Shown here one piece after another: positions 1 to 8,460 of a stretch of DNA of 43,387 bases (the stretch's first letter is position 1; every line of letters begins with the position of its first letter). The position numbers and the translations under genes were made by a program. The notes beneath the pieces were generated by a model, which was given only the letters and a program-made list of their open reading frames with translations, did not search any database and was not told the origin of the DNA. Source of the DNA: Clostridia bacterium (GTDB lineage Bacteria; Bacillota; Clostridia; Oscillospirales; Acutalibacteraceae); assembly GCA_029226955.1 (NCBI GenBank), contig JAQXZA010000083.1:1-43387 (forward strand), read 5' to 3'.

Positions 1-80
1 TTGATATACTCGAAGACAACGACGATGTTCAGAACGTATATCATAACTGGGATATGCCTGAGGAAGAAGACGAGGACTAA
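1..80 (+). CDS. C-terminal tail of a YebC/TACO1-family protein (partial)
   Basis: Only the last 25 codons are inside the window, read from base 3 to the TAA at 78-80. The peptide contains DDVQNVYHNWDMPEEEDED. The DVQNVYHN stretch followed by an acidic tail is typical of the C-terminus of YebC/TACO1 (DUF28) proteins, which help ribosomes through difficult stretches such as proline runs, or act as regulators. The rest of the gene lies upstream, so this rests on one short motif. A hairpin terminator follows about 30 bases after the stop. Confidence 0.7.
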   Translation, partial: DILEDNDDVQNVYHNWDMPEEEDED

Positions 81-110
81 TTCCTTTATAAATTCAAAAG
101 TTTAACAATA

Positions 111-150
111 GGGGAGAAGAACCGTTAAAAGTTTTTCTCCCTTTGCTTTT
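111..150 (+). terminator. Rho-independent terminator after the YebC-like gene
   Basis: GGGAGAA at 112-118 pairs with TTCTCCC at 135-141, followed by the T-rich stretch CTTTGCTTTT. It separates the upstream gene from the glycan operon. Its loop and right arm are almost identical to those of the hairpin at 8392-8436 at the other end of that operon. Confidence 0.75.
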
Positions 151-190
151 GGCGTTATAAATATGAAACTTTTTCTCAAAAAATCATATG

Positions 191-219
191 TGTAAATTTC
201 ATTACAACTAAAATTTACA
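191..219. other. AT-rich inverted repeat upstream of the glycan operon promoter
   Basis: TGTAAATTT at 191-199 and AAATTTACA at 211-219 form a 9-base inverted repeat with an 11-base spacer, about 60 bases upstream of the -35 box at 278. It could be an operator or a chance AT-rich palindrome. I see no protein here that obviously binds it. Confidence 0.3.
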
Positions 220-277
220 ATAATTTTAAGAAATATATTAACACAATAGTTATCATAGCGAAATTAAGTTCAATTCA

Positions 278-306
278 TTGACAAAGAGCCTATAAAAAAT
301 TATAAT
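278..306 (+). promoter_or_regulatory. Consensus SigA-type promoter of the phosphoglycan operon
   Basis: TTGACA at 278-283, a 17-base spacer, and TATAAT at 301-306 match the vegetative consensus at every position. Transcription would start near 313, leaving a leader of about 32 bases before the ATG at 345. AGGA at 331-334 is the likely ribosome binding site. Confidence 0.85.
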
Positions 307-344
307 AATACAGAATTAAATAAAATGTATAGGACTGTTTATAA

Positions 345-1445
345 ATGACGGTTTCACTTTGCATAATTGCATATAATGAGGATAAAGTAATAAAAAATCT
401 TCTGTCGCAGGTTTTAAGTCAGACTTATCCCAAAAATAAAACGGAGATAGTTCTCGTTGACAGCAATTCTCAGGACAACACAAAAAAGCTGTTCACGGAC
501 TTTTGTGCCGAATACAAACATCAATATATCGACATAAAAGTGCTTGACAATAAAAAACAATCTCAGGCGGCTGGCTGGAACACGGCTATAAAAAACGCTG
601 TCGGTGATATAATCATACGTCTTGACGCTCACGCAGAAATTCCGCAGAACTTTATCGAAAACAATGTAAAACTCATACAAAGCGGCGAAAGCGTATGCGG
701 AGGTGCAAGACCGAGTATTGTTGATGAACCTACACCGACAAAAGAAATGCTTTTTCTTGCCGAAAGCTCAATGTTCGGCAGTTCAATAGCCGGATACCGC
801 AGAGAAAGCACAGAAAAAAAATACGTGTCGTCACTGTTTCACGGTGCATACAGACGTGAAGTCTTTGAAAAAGTCGGCGGCTTTAATGAGGATTTGGGAC
901 GGACTGAGGATAATGAACTCCATTACCGTATCCGTCAGGCTGGCTATAAAATTTGTCAGGGCAGCGACATAATTTCCTATCAGCACACAAGAGGCACTCT
1001 TAGCGGTATGCTTAAACAAAAATTCGGCAATGGCAAATGGATAGGACTGACGATAGGGGTTTGTCCGAAATGTCTTTCACTGTTTCACTTTGTGCCTTTT
1101 TGTTTTGTTGCGGCATTGATTTTATTTTCGGTTTTTGCCGTTGTCGGTGCAGTAGTCGGAATGACCTGGCTTGAAATTCCACTTTATGCACTCCTGTTGC
1201 TTTATGCACTTGCGGATTTAACTATGACTGCTCTTGCAATAATACCGTCAAAAAAACACCCTGTTCAATTATTGTTGCCTTTTGTATTTTTTATGCTGCA
1301 TTTTTCTTATGGTCTGGGAACAGTTGTCGGTCTTATACAGTTGCCGTTCTGGAAACACAGTCTTGACGGTTCAGCACAAAGAGAAATAGAAAACGTAAAA
1401 CAATGCGTAAAGAAAAACTCAAATAAAATCCCGGAGGATAGCTGA
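345..1445 (+). CDS. Glycosyltransferase family 2, ExoA-like, membrane-anchored
   Basis: This 366-residue protein starts with a GT-A nucleotide-binding fold (SLCIIAYNEDKVIKN, then IVLVDSNSQDNT). It has the acidic metal/sugar site IIRLDAHAEIP near residues 90-100, and FNEDLGRTEDNELHYR around residue 180, as in succinoglycan ExoA-type GT2 enzymes. About three hydrophobic segments at residues 242-332 anchor it to the membrane. It probably adds a sugar to a lipid-linked or surface glycan; donor and acceptor cannot be read from sequence. It is the first gene of a six-gene operon and its stop touches the next start. The start is supported by AGGA 10 bases upstream and by the conserved beginning of the GT2 fold. 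Confidence 0.85.
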   Translation: MTVSLCIIAYNEDKVIKNLLSQVLSQTYPKNKTEIVLVDSNSQDNTKKLFTDFCAEYKHQYIDIKVLDNKKQSQAAGWNTAIKNAVGDIIIRLDAHAEIPQNFIENNVKLIQSGESVCGGARPSIVDEPTPTKEMLFLAESSMFGSSIAGYRRESTEKKYVSSLFHGAYRREVFEKVGGFNEDLGRTEDNELHYRIRQAGYKICQGSDIISYQHTRGTLSGMLKQKFGNGKWIGLTIGVCPKCLSLFHFVPFCFVAALILFSVFAVVGAVVGMTWLEIPLYALLLLYALADLTMTALAIIPSKKHPVQLLLPFVFFMLHFSYGLGTVVGLIQLPFWKHSLDGSAQREIENVKQCVKKNSNKIPEDS

Positions 1446-2255
1446 ATGTTTACAATATTTAAGGAACACAGAGGTTTCGGAAAACAGATTTTAATGCTTG
1501 CAAAGGACGACCTGATAAAAACCTATAAAGGTTCGGTACTTGGGCCAGTATGGGCGGTAATGAAACCGCTGTTTCAGCTTTTTGTTTACTGGTTTGCGTT
1601 TGCTGTTGGAATAAGGGGCGGTGCAGAGCGTATTGAAATGGGGGCTCCGTTCTTCATTTTTCTTATGGTTGGTTTTATACCGTGGTTTTTCATAAGCGAC
1701 ACAATTAACAGAGGTTCAAAATCAATCCGTCAGAACAAGCAGTTTGTAACAAAGGTATCATTTCCCGTATCGGTAATAATGACCTACACAACCCTTTCAA
1801 AGTTCTTTATACATCTTGTTCTTATGGCACTCGGATATATATATCTTGTATTTGCCGGATATATGCCGAGTATATATAATTTGCAGTTTTTCCTTTATGC
1901 ACCGTTTATGTTCATATTTTTCCTTGTTCTTTTGTGGTCGCTTGCACCTATGAGTGCGTTCAGCAAGGACTTTGAAAATCTTATCACAACGATTATGGCA
2001 GGACTTTTCTGGCTGTCAGGTATAGTTTATAACTCTTATGAGATTGAATATGAATGGTTACGCAAAGTTTTACTCTTTAACCCGATAACATATTTTGTCA
2101 ACGGATACCGCAAAGCATTTATATGCAACCAGTGGTTCTTTGAAGGACCTTATCCGATAGAAAATATTATAATTATTGTTGAATTTGTATTTATAGTTAT
2201 GCTTGGAATGTTTAACTATAATCGTTTAAGAAAGCGTCTGCCTGACGTATTATAA
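1446..2255 (+). CDS. ABC-2 type polysaccharide/teichoic acid export permease (TagG/Wzm-like)
   Basis: This 269-residue, very hydrophobic protein has about six membrane segments. The soluble N-terminus LAKDDLIKTYKGSVLGPVWA is the hallmark of polysaccharide/polyol-phosphate ABC permeases such as TagG, RfbA and Wzm. MVGFIPWFFISDTINRGS and the late LLFNPITYFVNGYRKAF are also family landmarks. Such permeases pair with an ATPase (TagH/Wzt) to flip lipid-linked wall polymer to the outside. No ATPase gene occurs anywhere in this window, so the partner must be encoded elsewhere. GGAGG lies 8 bases before the ATG, and the gene follows the GT2 stop directly, implying co-translation. Confidence 0.88.
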   Translation: MFTIFKEHRGFGKQILMLAKDDLIKTYKGSVLGPVWAVMKPLFQLFVYWFAFAVGIRGGAERIEMGAPFFIFLMVGFIPWFFISDTINRGSKSIRQNKQFVTKVSFPVSVIMTYTTLSKFFIHLVLMALGYIYLVFAGYMPSIYNLQFFLYAPFMFIFFLVLLWSLAPMSAFSKDFENLITTIMAGLFWLSGIVYNSYEIEYEWLRKVLLFNPITYFVNGYRKAFICNQWFFEGPYPIENIIIIVEFVFIVMLGMFNYNRLRKRLPDVL

Positions 2256-2281
2256 AAATTTCAAAAACAGGGTGTGTATAA

Positions 2282-3481
2282 ATGGAAGAAACCTTGCGGC
2301 AAAAATTACAGCGTGTAAAAATCGGCGATATAGGGCATATATTTTTATTTTTGATTGCGTTGCCTGTTGCACTGATTTACAGATGTTTCCGAAAAGATTT
2401 GTGGCTTATATGCGATAACAAAAACGAGGCAAGGGACAATGGCTACTGGCTGTTCAAATATATATGCGAAAACCACAGCGAACAAGACGTTGTCTATGCA
2501 ATCAGCAAAAAATCCCCCGATTATCAGAAAGTAAAGGATTTGGGCAAAGTTGTTTCATACGGTTCACTTAAACACTGGATTCTGTATCTTACTGCAAAGA
2601 AAAACATAAGTTCACAAAAGGGCGGAAAACCCAATGCGGCAGTGTGCTATTTTCTTGAAGTAAACAGAATACTGAAAAACACAAGAATTTTCTTACAACA
2701 CGGAGTAATAAAGGACGATATGCCGTTTTTGCATTACAAAAATACACAGATGAGAATGTTTGTGTGCAGTACGGACAGAGAATGGCGGTTTGTGTCGGAA
2801 AAATACGGCTATCCCGACGGCTATGTAAAAAAACTCGGACTTTGCCGTTTTGATATGCTGCACAATGTAAAAACCAAGCCGAATCAGGTACTCGTTATGC
2901 CGTCGTGGCGTAGCTGGATTGCAACACCGACTTCCGCATCATACGAAATAGAAAATGTTTCCGATTTCAGAAACACAGAATATTTCAAGTTCTGGAATGA
3001 ATTTCTGAATAATAAGGAAATTCACCGCATACTGAAAGAAAACAATCTTAAAATGATTTTTTATCCGCACAGGGATATGCAGAGTTTTATAGATTATTTT
3101 AACATAGATGATGAAAATATAATTACGGCGAAATGGCCTGAATATGATGTTCAGCAGCTTTTGATTGAATCAGAGTATCTCATAACCGACTATTCAAGTA
3201 TAGCTATGGATTTTGCCTATATGCAGAAAAGGCTTATGTATTATCAGTTCGATTATGAGGATTTCAGACGTGGACAATATCCCGAAGGCTATTTCAGCTA
3301 TGAAAAAGACGGTTTCGGCAAGGTTTGCTATAATATAAACGAGGTTTTAGGCGAGTTTGAAAACGCTGTTTCCGAAAAATTCGCAAATCCCGAAGAATAT
3401 CTCAAAAGGCATAAAAGTTTCTTTGATGTTTATGATACTAATAATTGTGAAAGAAATTACAATGCGATTAAGGAGCTGTAA
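2282..3481 (+). CDS. CDP-glycerol glycerophosphotransferase family protein (TagB/TagF-type)
   Basis: This 399-residue protein has a hydrophobic segment near residues 20-35 and then a GT-B type polyol-phosphate transferase domain. Motifs seen are FLQHGVIKDD with the presumed catalytic His140, YPHRDMQ with His263, and LITDYSSIAMDFAY at 301-314, which in TagF contacts the CDP/phosphate. The family moves glycerol-phosphate (or ribitol-phosphate) from a CDP-polyol to a growing teichoic acid or decorated glycan. Its compact size suits a priming or single-addition role (TagB-like), while the larger paralogue at 5696 may extend. AGGGTG precedes the ATG by about 8 bases. The actual polyol is not predictable. 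Confidence 0.88.
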   Translation: MEETLRQKLQRVKIGDIGHIFLFLIALPVALIYRCFRKDLWLICDNKNEARDNGYWLFKYICENHSEQDVVYAISKKSPDYQKVKDLGKVVSYGSLKHWILYLTAKKNISSQKGGKPNAAVCYFLEVNRILKNTRIFLQHGVIKDDMPFLHYKNTQMRMFVCSTDREWRFVSEKYGYPDGYVKKLGLCRFDMLHNVKTKPNQVLVMPSWRSWIATPTSASYEIENVSDFRNTEYFKFWNEFLNNKEIHRILKENNLKMIFYPHRDMQSFIDYFNIDDENIITAKWPEYDVQQLLIESEYLITDYSSIAMDFAYMQKRLMYYQFDYEDFRRGQYPEGYFSYEKDGFGKVCYNINEVLGEFENAVSEKFANPEEYLKRHKSFFDVYDTNNCERNYNAIKEL

Positions 3482-3489
3482 AAATTTTA

Positions 3490-4509
3490 ATGGGCAAAAA
3501 TATCGACAATGCAGACCAGAAAATAGATTTTGTGCTTATATGGGTTGACGGCAACGACAAAAAATGGCAAGCGGAAAAAGCAAAATACGATACTTCCGTA
3601 ACATACGGAGATACAGATGTTCGTTTCAGGGACTGGGAAAATCTCCAGTACTGGTTTCGTGGAGTAGAAAAATTCGCCCCGTGGGTAAACAAAATTCATT
3701 TTGTAACGTGGGGACATCTTCCGAAATGGCTCAATACCGACAATCCAAAACTTAATATAGTAAACCACCGTGATTATATTCCTGAAAAATATCTTCCGAC
3801 CTTTAACTCTCACACAATAGAATTAAATCTTCACCGCATAAAAGGTTTGTCCGAACAGTTTGTTTATTTTAACGACGATATGTTTGTTACAGATTATGTT
3901 CAGCCGACCGACTTTTTCAAAAACGGCAAGCCACGTGACACCTTTGCACTTGATACGATATATTTCGGAAAGGGCAGTGCCGGATTTTTCAACGGGGCAG
4001 ACCTTGAAATAATCAATACAGATTTTCCCGATAAAAATAAGATATTAAAGCGTGACTTTAAAAAATGGTTTAATTTTCACAACGGATTCAGAAGTCTTGT
4101 CCGTACAACTTTGCTTTTGCCGTGGGCTTATTTTCCGGGATTTTATTATCCGCATATATCAAGCAATTTCCTGAAATCCACCTTTGAAGAAGTGTGGGAA
4201 AAGGAATACGATGTCCTCGATAAGACCTGTACAGATAAATTTCGTCAGAAAACGAATGTCAATCAGTGGCTTTTCAAATACTGGCAGCTTGTTTCGGGAA
4301 ATTATGAAGTAATATCCTACAAAACAGGTATGTGCTATCACATAAAGGAAAATAATTTTGCTGAGGCGTGTAATGCCGTCAGAAACGGAAAATATAAAAT
4401 AACCTGTATCAACGATACTGATAATACAATAGATTTTGAAGAAAAAAAACAGAAAGTGCTTGACAGCTTTCAGCAGCTTCTTCCCGAAAAATCATCATTT
4501 GAAATATAA
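3490..4509 (+). CDS. Stealth-family sugar-1-phosphate transferase
   Basis: This 339-residue protein carries the conserved Stealth regions in order. CR1 is IDFVLIWVDGNDKKW (residues 12-26). CR2 covers about residues 45-132, including RFRDWENLQYWFRGVEKF and VYFNDDMF. CR3 starts near 222 (HISSNFLKSTF), and a short CR4-like CINDT lies near the end. Stealth proteins transfer hexose-1-phosphate (for example GlcNAc-1-P or mannose-1-P) to build phosphodiester-linked capsules and wall glycans, and occur from bacteria to animals (GNPTAB). Between two CDP-polyol transferases, this implies a polymer with two kinds of phosphodiester. AAGGAG lies 13 bases before the ATG, a little far; no better start is visible. 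Confidence 0.88.
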   Translation: MGKNIDNADQKIDFVLIWVDGNDKKWQAEKAKYDTSVTYGDTDVRFRDWENLQYWFRGVEKFAPWVNKIHFVTWGHLPKWLNTDNPKLNIVNHRDYIPEKYLPTFNSHTIELNLHRIKGLSEQFVYFNDDMFVTDYVQPTDFFKNGKPRDTFALDTIYFGKGSAGFFNGADLEIINTDFPDKNKILKRDFKKWFNFHNGFRSLVRTTLLLPWAYFPGFYYPHISSNFLKSTFEEVWEKEYDVLDKTCTDKFRQKTNVNQWLFKYWQLVSGNYEVISYKTGMCYHIKENNFAEACNAVRNGKYKITCINDTDNTIDFEEKKQKVLDSFQQLLPEKSSFEI

Positions 4510-4542
4510 AATGTAAAAATCAAAATTAAGGGAATGATAAAT

Positions 4543-5694
4543 TTGAAATTTACAAAAGAGGATACCCTTGCAATTAAAGGTATAGCCATTCTTTTAATGG
4601 TACAGCATCATAACTTCGGTGTTGAAAATATGGCTTCTGCATACAATATCAGCTGTTACCCTTTTAGTCCGGAATTTATGCTTTCAAAGTTCTGCAAAAT
4701 ATGTGTGGGCATTTATGTTTTTCTCAGTGCATACGGACTTACATTGTCACTTAAAAAATACAGTTCAGATACTGTCATAAGCGGACGGCAGTATTCTCTT
4801 TATATGAAAACACGCCTTATAAAGCTTATGTGGGGTTACTGGTTCATATTTATTGCAGCACAAATTGCCTGTGCAATTATAGCACAAAGTCAGATGAAAG
4901 TATATTTCAGTAAAGGAATATATCAGGGAATATATCAGTTTTTTCTTGATTTCTGTGGATTTGCAAACTTATTCGGTACTGGCACACTAAACGGAACATG
5001 GTGGTATATGTCGCTTGCAATATTTATTGTAATACTTGTACCGTTTGTTGCAAAGTTAAACAAAAAATATACAGTTCTTCTTCCTGCATTTCTTTGCATA
5101 TTTATTCCGAGAATGGTTCAGTCAGGTCTTGATTTCAATATAGGGCGAACAAACAATATTTTCAGATGGATGCTTGTGGTTGTAATAGGTGTGGCTTTTG
5201 CACAGTATGATGTTCTTGCAAGAATGAAATCCTTTATGATAACAAAGAATAAATACATAAGCAAGATAATAAAGTTTGTTATTCTTACGGCTGTACTTGT
5301 TTTCCTGTATCTTGCAAGAAGTGTCTGCTGTAAAGGTTCACTTGCAAATTATACTTATGAATTCAATGATAACATTCTTCCTGTATATGTAATATATTAT
5401 TGTTACGAATTTATAACGGATATTCCGGTATTAAGGCAAATTCTTGTTTTTCTCGGCAAACATTCAATGAATATCTTCCTTATGCATACATTTATAAGAC
5501 ATCATTTCCTTCAGGATTTTGTATATTCATTCAAACATTTTATGCTTGTTAATCTGGTTGTCATTGTACTGTCGATACTTATTTCGATAGCTTTGGAATT
5601 ATTAAAGAAAGCTATAAAATATAACAAGCTTATGGATGTAATTATTCAAAAAATAACATTAAATGAACAAAAGAGATGCGAGGCGGATGCTTAA
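4543..5694 (+). CDS. Membrane O-acyltransferase (acyltransferase family 3, OafA-like)
   Basis: About 383 residues with roughly ten membrane segments. The N-terminal AIKGIAILLMVQHHNFG matches the helix-1 pattern of acyltransferase-3 proteins, with the catalytic His in the HH pair. The mid-protein LNGTWWYMSLAIFIV and late FLGKHSMNIFLMHTFIRHH also fit. These enzymes O-acetylate or O-acylate sugars of surface glycans, so it probably decorates the polymer made by its neighbours. Start choice: an ATG at 4534 directly abuts AAGGGA (4528-4533) with no spacer, whereas TTG at 4543 lies 9 bases after it. I prefer TTG; the ATG would add three residues. Confidence 0.83.
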   Translation: MKFTKEDTLAIKGIAILLMVQHHNFGVENMASAYNISCYPFSPEFMLSKFCKICVGIYVFLSAYGLTLSLKKYSSDTVISGRQYSLYMKTRLIKLMWGYWFIFIAAQIACAIIAQSQMKVYFSKGIYQGIYQFFLDFCGFANLFGTGTLNGTWWYMSLAIFIVILVPFVAKLNKKYTVLLPAFLCIFIPRMVQSGLDFNIGRTNNIFRWMLVVVIGVAFAQYDVLARMKSFMITKNKYISKIIKFVILTAVLVFLYLARSVCCKGSLANYTYEFNDNILPVYVIYYCYEFITDIPVLRQILVFLGKHSMNIFLMHTFIRHHFLQDFVYSFKHFMLVNLVVIVLSILISIALELLKKAIKYNKLMDVIIQKITLNEQKRCEADA

Positions 5695-5695
5695 A

Positions 5696-8389
5696 ATGAA
5701 CACTAAAAACAAATACGAGCTTTCTTTGATTTTATATCTGTCAAATGAAGATTATCAAAAAACAATTGACAGTATATTGGCACAGGACTCGGAAATGACA
5801 GATGTCCAGCTTATTATAGCTGAAAGTGATACGGTAAAAACGGATAAAGAATATATTGAAAACATAAAACAGCAGTATCCTGAAAATGTTGTTGTGTGTC
5901 CCGAAAAATATTCAACCGTTCAGCAAGCTTACAAAAGTGCCTTTAAATACACTGACGGTAAATATATAAACTTTGCGGAATGTGGCTGTATATATTCACA
6001 GAGAGCTTTTTCAGGCATTATGGAGTTTTTCAGTATAAACGGAGATGATGAATACATTGCGGTTCTCAGGTGCAGTAAATCGACAAAAACCGAAAATGCC
6101 GCTGAAATCAACAGACGGATTCCTGCCAAGCCCAAAATAATAAATCTTAAAGAAAAGTATAATATTCCGTTTATTTTCTTTCATAACTGTTTTATCAGCA
6201 GTAAACTTAACATAAACCTGTCCTGTGATTTTGAAACAAACGAGCTGTATTTTGCAAAAATACTTGCTGACCTTTTCAGACAGACAAATAATCTTGGTAT
6301 TGTAAAAAACGCTTTTGTTGAACCTTATCAGGCTGAAAGATTTTTCCTGAAATTTTATGAGGATTTAAGATATTCAGCCGATGAAACCAAAAAATTCGGC
6401 AATGACTTCTTGTCAGCTATAACAAAAAGCTATAAGGATTCTTTTGGATTTATACCGAAATATATTCAGTATAATCTTCTTGTATTTATTGAATGGTGCG
6501 TCAATGCTCCGGGTGCCGAGAACATTATTCAAAAAGCCTTTATACTTGATGATTTCAAAAAAATCCTTTTTGATATATTGAACGAAATAGATGATTCGAT
6601 TATAATTGAAAATTCACGCTTACAGCTTGCACACAAATATTTTCTTATGAAAATAAAATACGGCTGTTCTCCCGATTCTGTTGTACAGTCACAAAGGAAA
6701 AAACTCTTTTTTCAGAACACTAAAATCTGTGACGTTTCAAATAATCTTACCACTATTGAATTTGTCACACTTACCGAAAATATGCTTACAATTCAGGGCA
6801 GAGCAAAATTTATCGGCTGTGACCAAGAGGACTTTTCAATCTTTGCACTTGTAAATAAAACAGATGTCGTTGAATGTCAGGATATTCACCACGCTTATGA
6901 TACATTTATATGGACAGAAAATGTCTATCCGGGAATGTCATTCAAAGTGGAAATTCCTCTTGATGAAAATACAGACGTTTACAAAATTGAATTTTTCAGC
7001 AAGCATAAAGGTGATGTTATCAAAAGAAATAATATCAGATTCGGAAAATTTTCTCCACTTGCCTCAAATGTCCGTAATTGTTACTATTATTCCGGCAGAC
7101 ATATAATGCGTTTTAATAACTCAAACAGCACTATTACCGTTGAAAAGGCAACAGCCTTCTCAAAATTCAAAAGCGAACTTAAATACCTGAAAACACTTGC
7201 AGGCATTAAAGACGACTACGCAAAGCACGCATTTCTTGCCCGTATAATGTATCGCCTGATGAAACTGTTTCACAGAAAACAGATATGGCTGATTTCCGAC
7301 AGAACAAACAGGGGAGATGACAACGGCGAGGCATTTTTCAAGTATATGCAGACCGTTAAAAATAATAAAATAAAATGTTATTTTGTTATTGATAAAAACT
7401 GTGAAGAGGGTAAACGCATAAGCAAAATCGGAAAGACGATTTCAACTAATTCCAAAAAGCATAAACTTTACCACCTTCTCAGTACCTATGTCATATCATC
7501 ACAGGCAAACAATCCTGTTGTAAATCCTTTTCTTAGAGGAAATATTTATTACAGGGATATTTTGTGCAAAAACCGTTTTGTATTTTTACAGCATGGTGTT
7601 ATAAAAGACGACCTTTCATCATGGCTGAATATTTACAACAGAAATATGTTCGGTTTTGTAGTTACAACAAATCCGGAGTATGAGTCAATACTAAATTATA
7701 ATTATTTCTATTCACCAAAGGAAGTATGGCTTACAGGTATTCCAAGAATGGATTTTCTTTATAATAATGAACAAAAATATATCACTCTTATGCCGACGTG
7801 GAGAAAATCACTTATGACTCACCCTGACCCCGTAACAGGAATATGGCTTATAAGAGATGACTTTAAAGAGAGTAAGTATTATAAATTCTATAATTCTCTT
7901 ATGAATGATGAAAGACTGCTCAAAGCGGCAAAGGAATATGGCTATAAAATTTGTTTCAAACCGCATCCTAATATAGACCCTTATATCAATATGTTTGATA
8001 AAAATGAAAATGTAATATTTATGGACGCTGAAAAAAATTATCGTGATATTTTTGCCGAAACAAATCTTCTTCTGACCGATTATTCGTCGGTTGCATTTGA
8101 CTTTGCATATCTCAGAAAGCCTATTGTATATGCACAGTTTGACAGGGAGGAATTTTTCAGCGGAGCACATTCATACACTGAGGGATATTTTGATTATGAG
8201 CGTGACGGTTTCGGTGAAGTAGAATATAACCTTGAAGATACCGTAAACTGTCTTATTGATTACATCAAAAATGACTGTAAACCAAAGGAAAAATATCTTG
8301 ACAGAATTAACAAAACCTTTGCTTTCAGTGATAAGAACTGCTGTGAAAGAGTTTACAAAAAACTTCTTGAAAGCAACGAAAACAAATAA
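5696..8389 (+). CDS. Fusion of a GT-A-like domain and a TagF-like CDP-polyol phosphotransferase
   Basis: About 897 residues. Residues 5-115 resemble a family-2 GT-A fold (YELSLILYLSNEDYQKTIDS, then a segment ending in DGKYINFAECGCIYS). The acidic DxD expected after YINF is missing, so this half may be catalytically dead. A mostly helical stretch and a beta-rich linker (about 345-460) follow. Residues 530-890 form a TagF-type domain with FLQHGVIKDD (His633), CFKPHPN (His757) and LLTDYSSVAFDFAYLRKP (794 onward). It probably polymerises or adds polyol-phosphate units. ATG 5696 is chosen because GAGGCGG ends 9 bases upstream; ATG 5663 overlaps the previous gene and has no good ribosome site. It is the last gene of the operon. 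Confidence 0.85.
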   Translation: MNTKNKYELSLILYLSNEDYQKTIDSILAQDSEMTDVQLIIAESDTVKTDKEYIENIKQQYPENVVVCPEKYSTVQQAYKSAFKYTDGKYINFAECGCIYSQRAFSGIMEFFSINGDDEYIAVLRCSKSTKTENAAEINRRIPAKPKIINLKEKYNIPFIFFHNCFISSKLNINLSCDFETNELYFAKILADLFRQTNNLGIVKNAFVEPYQAERFFLKFYEDLRYSADETKKFGNDFLSAITKSYKDSFGFIPKYIQYNLLVFIEWCVNAPGAENIIQKAFILDDFKKILFDILNEIDDSIIIENSRLQLAHKYFLMKIKYGCSPDSVVQSQRKKLFFQNTKICDVSNNLTTIEFVTLTENMLTIQGRAKFIGCDQEDFSIFALVNKTDVVECQDIHHAYDTFIWTENVYPGMSFKVEIPLDENTDVYKIEFFSKHKGDVIKRNNIRFGKFSPLASNVRNCYYYSGRHIMRFNNSNSTITVEKATAFSKFKSELKYLKTLAGIKDDYAKHAFLARIMYRLMKLFHRKQIWLISDRTNRGDDNGEAFFKYMQTVKNNKIKCYFVIDKNCEEGKRISKIGKTISTNSKKHKLYHLLSTYVISSQANNPVVNPFLRGNIYYRDILCKNRFVFLQHGVIKDDLSSWLNIYNRNMFGFVVTTNPEYESILNYNYFYSPKEVWLTGIPRMDFLYNNEQKYITLMPTWRKSLMTHPDPVTGIWLIRDDFKESKYYKFYNSLMNDERLLKAAKEYGYKICFKPHPNIDPYINMFDKNENVIFMDAEKNYRDIFAETNLLLTDYSSVAFDFAYLRKPIVYAQFDREEFFSGAHSYTEGYFDYERDGFGEVEYNLEDTVNCLIDYIKNDCKPKEKYLDRINKTFAFSDKNCCERVYKKLLESNENK

Positions 8390-8391
8390 GT

Positions 8392-8436
8392 AAAAACAGG
8401 GAGGAAAACCGTAAAAAGTTTTTCTCCCTGTTTTTT
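8392..8436. terminator. Bidirectional terminator between the glycan operon and iscU
   Basis: AAAAACAGGGAG (8392-8403) pairs with CTCCCTGTTTTT (8424-8435), with AAAA/TTTT inside. Oligo-T flanks on both strands let it end the plus-strand operon and the converging iscU transcript. Loop and right arm closely match the hairpin at 111-150. Confidence 0.88.
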
Positions 8437-8460
8437 CATAAATTCCGAATTTTAAAATTT

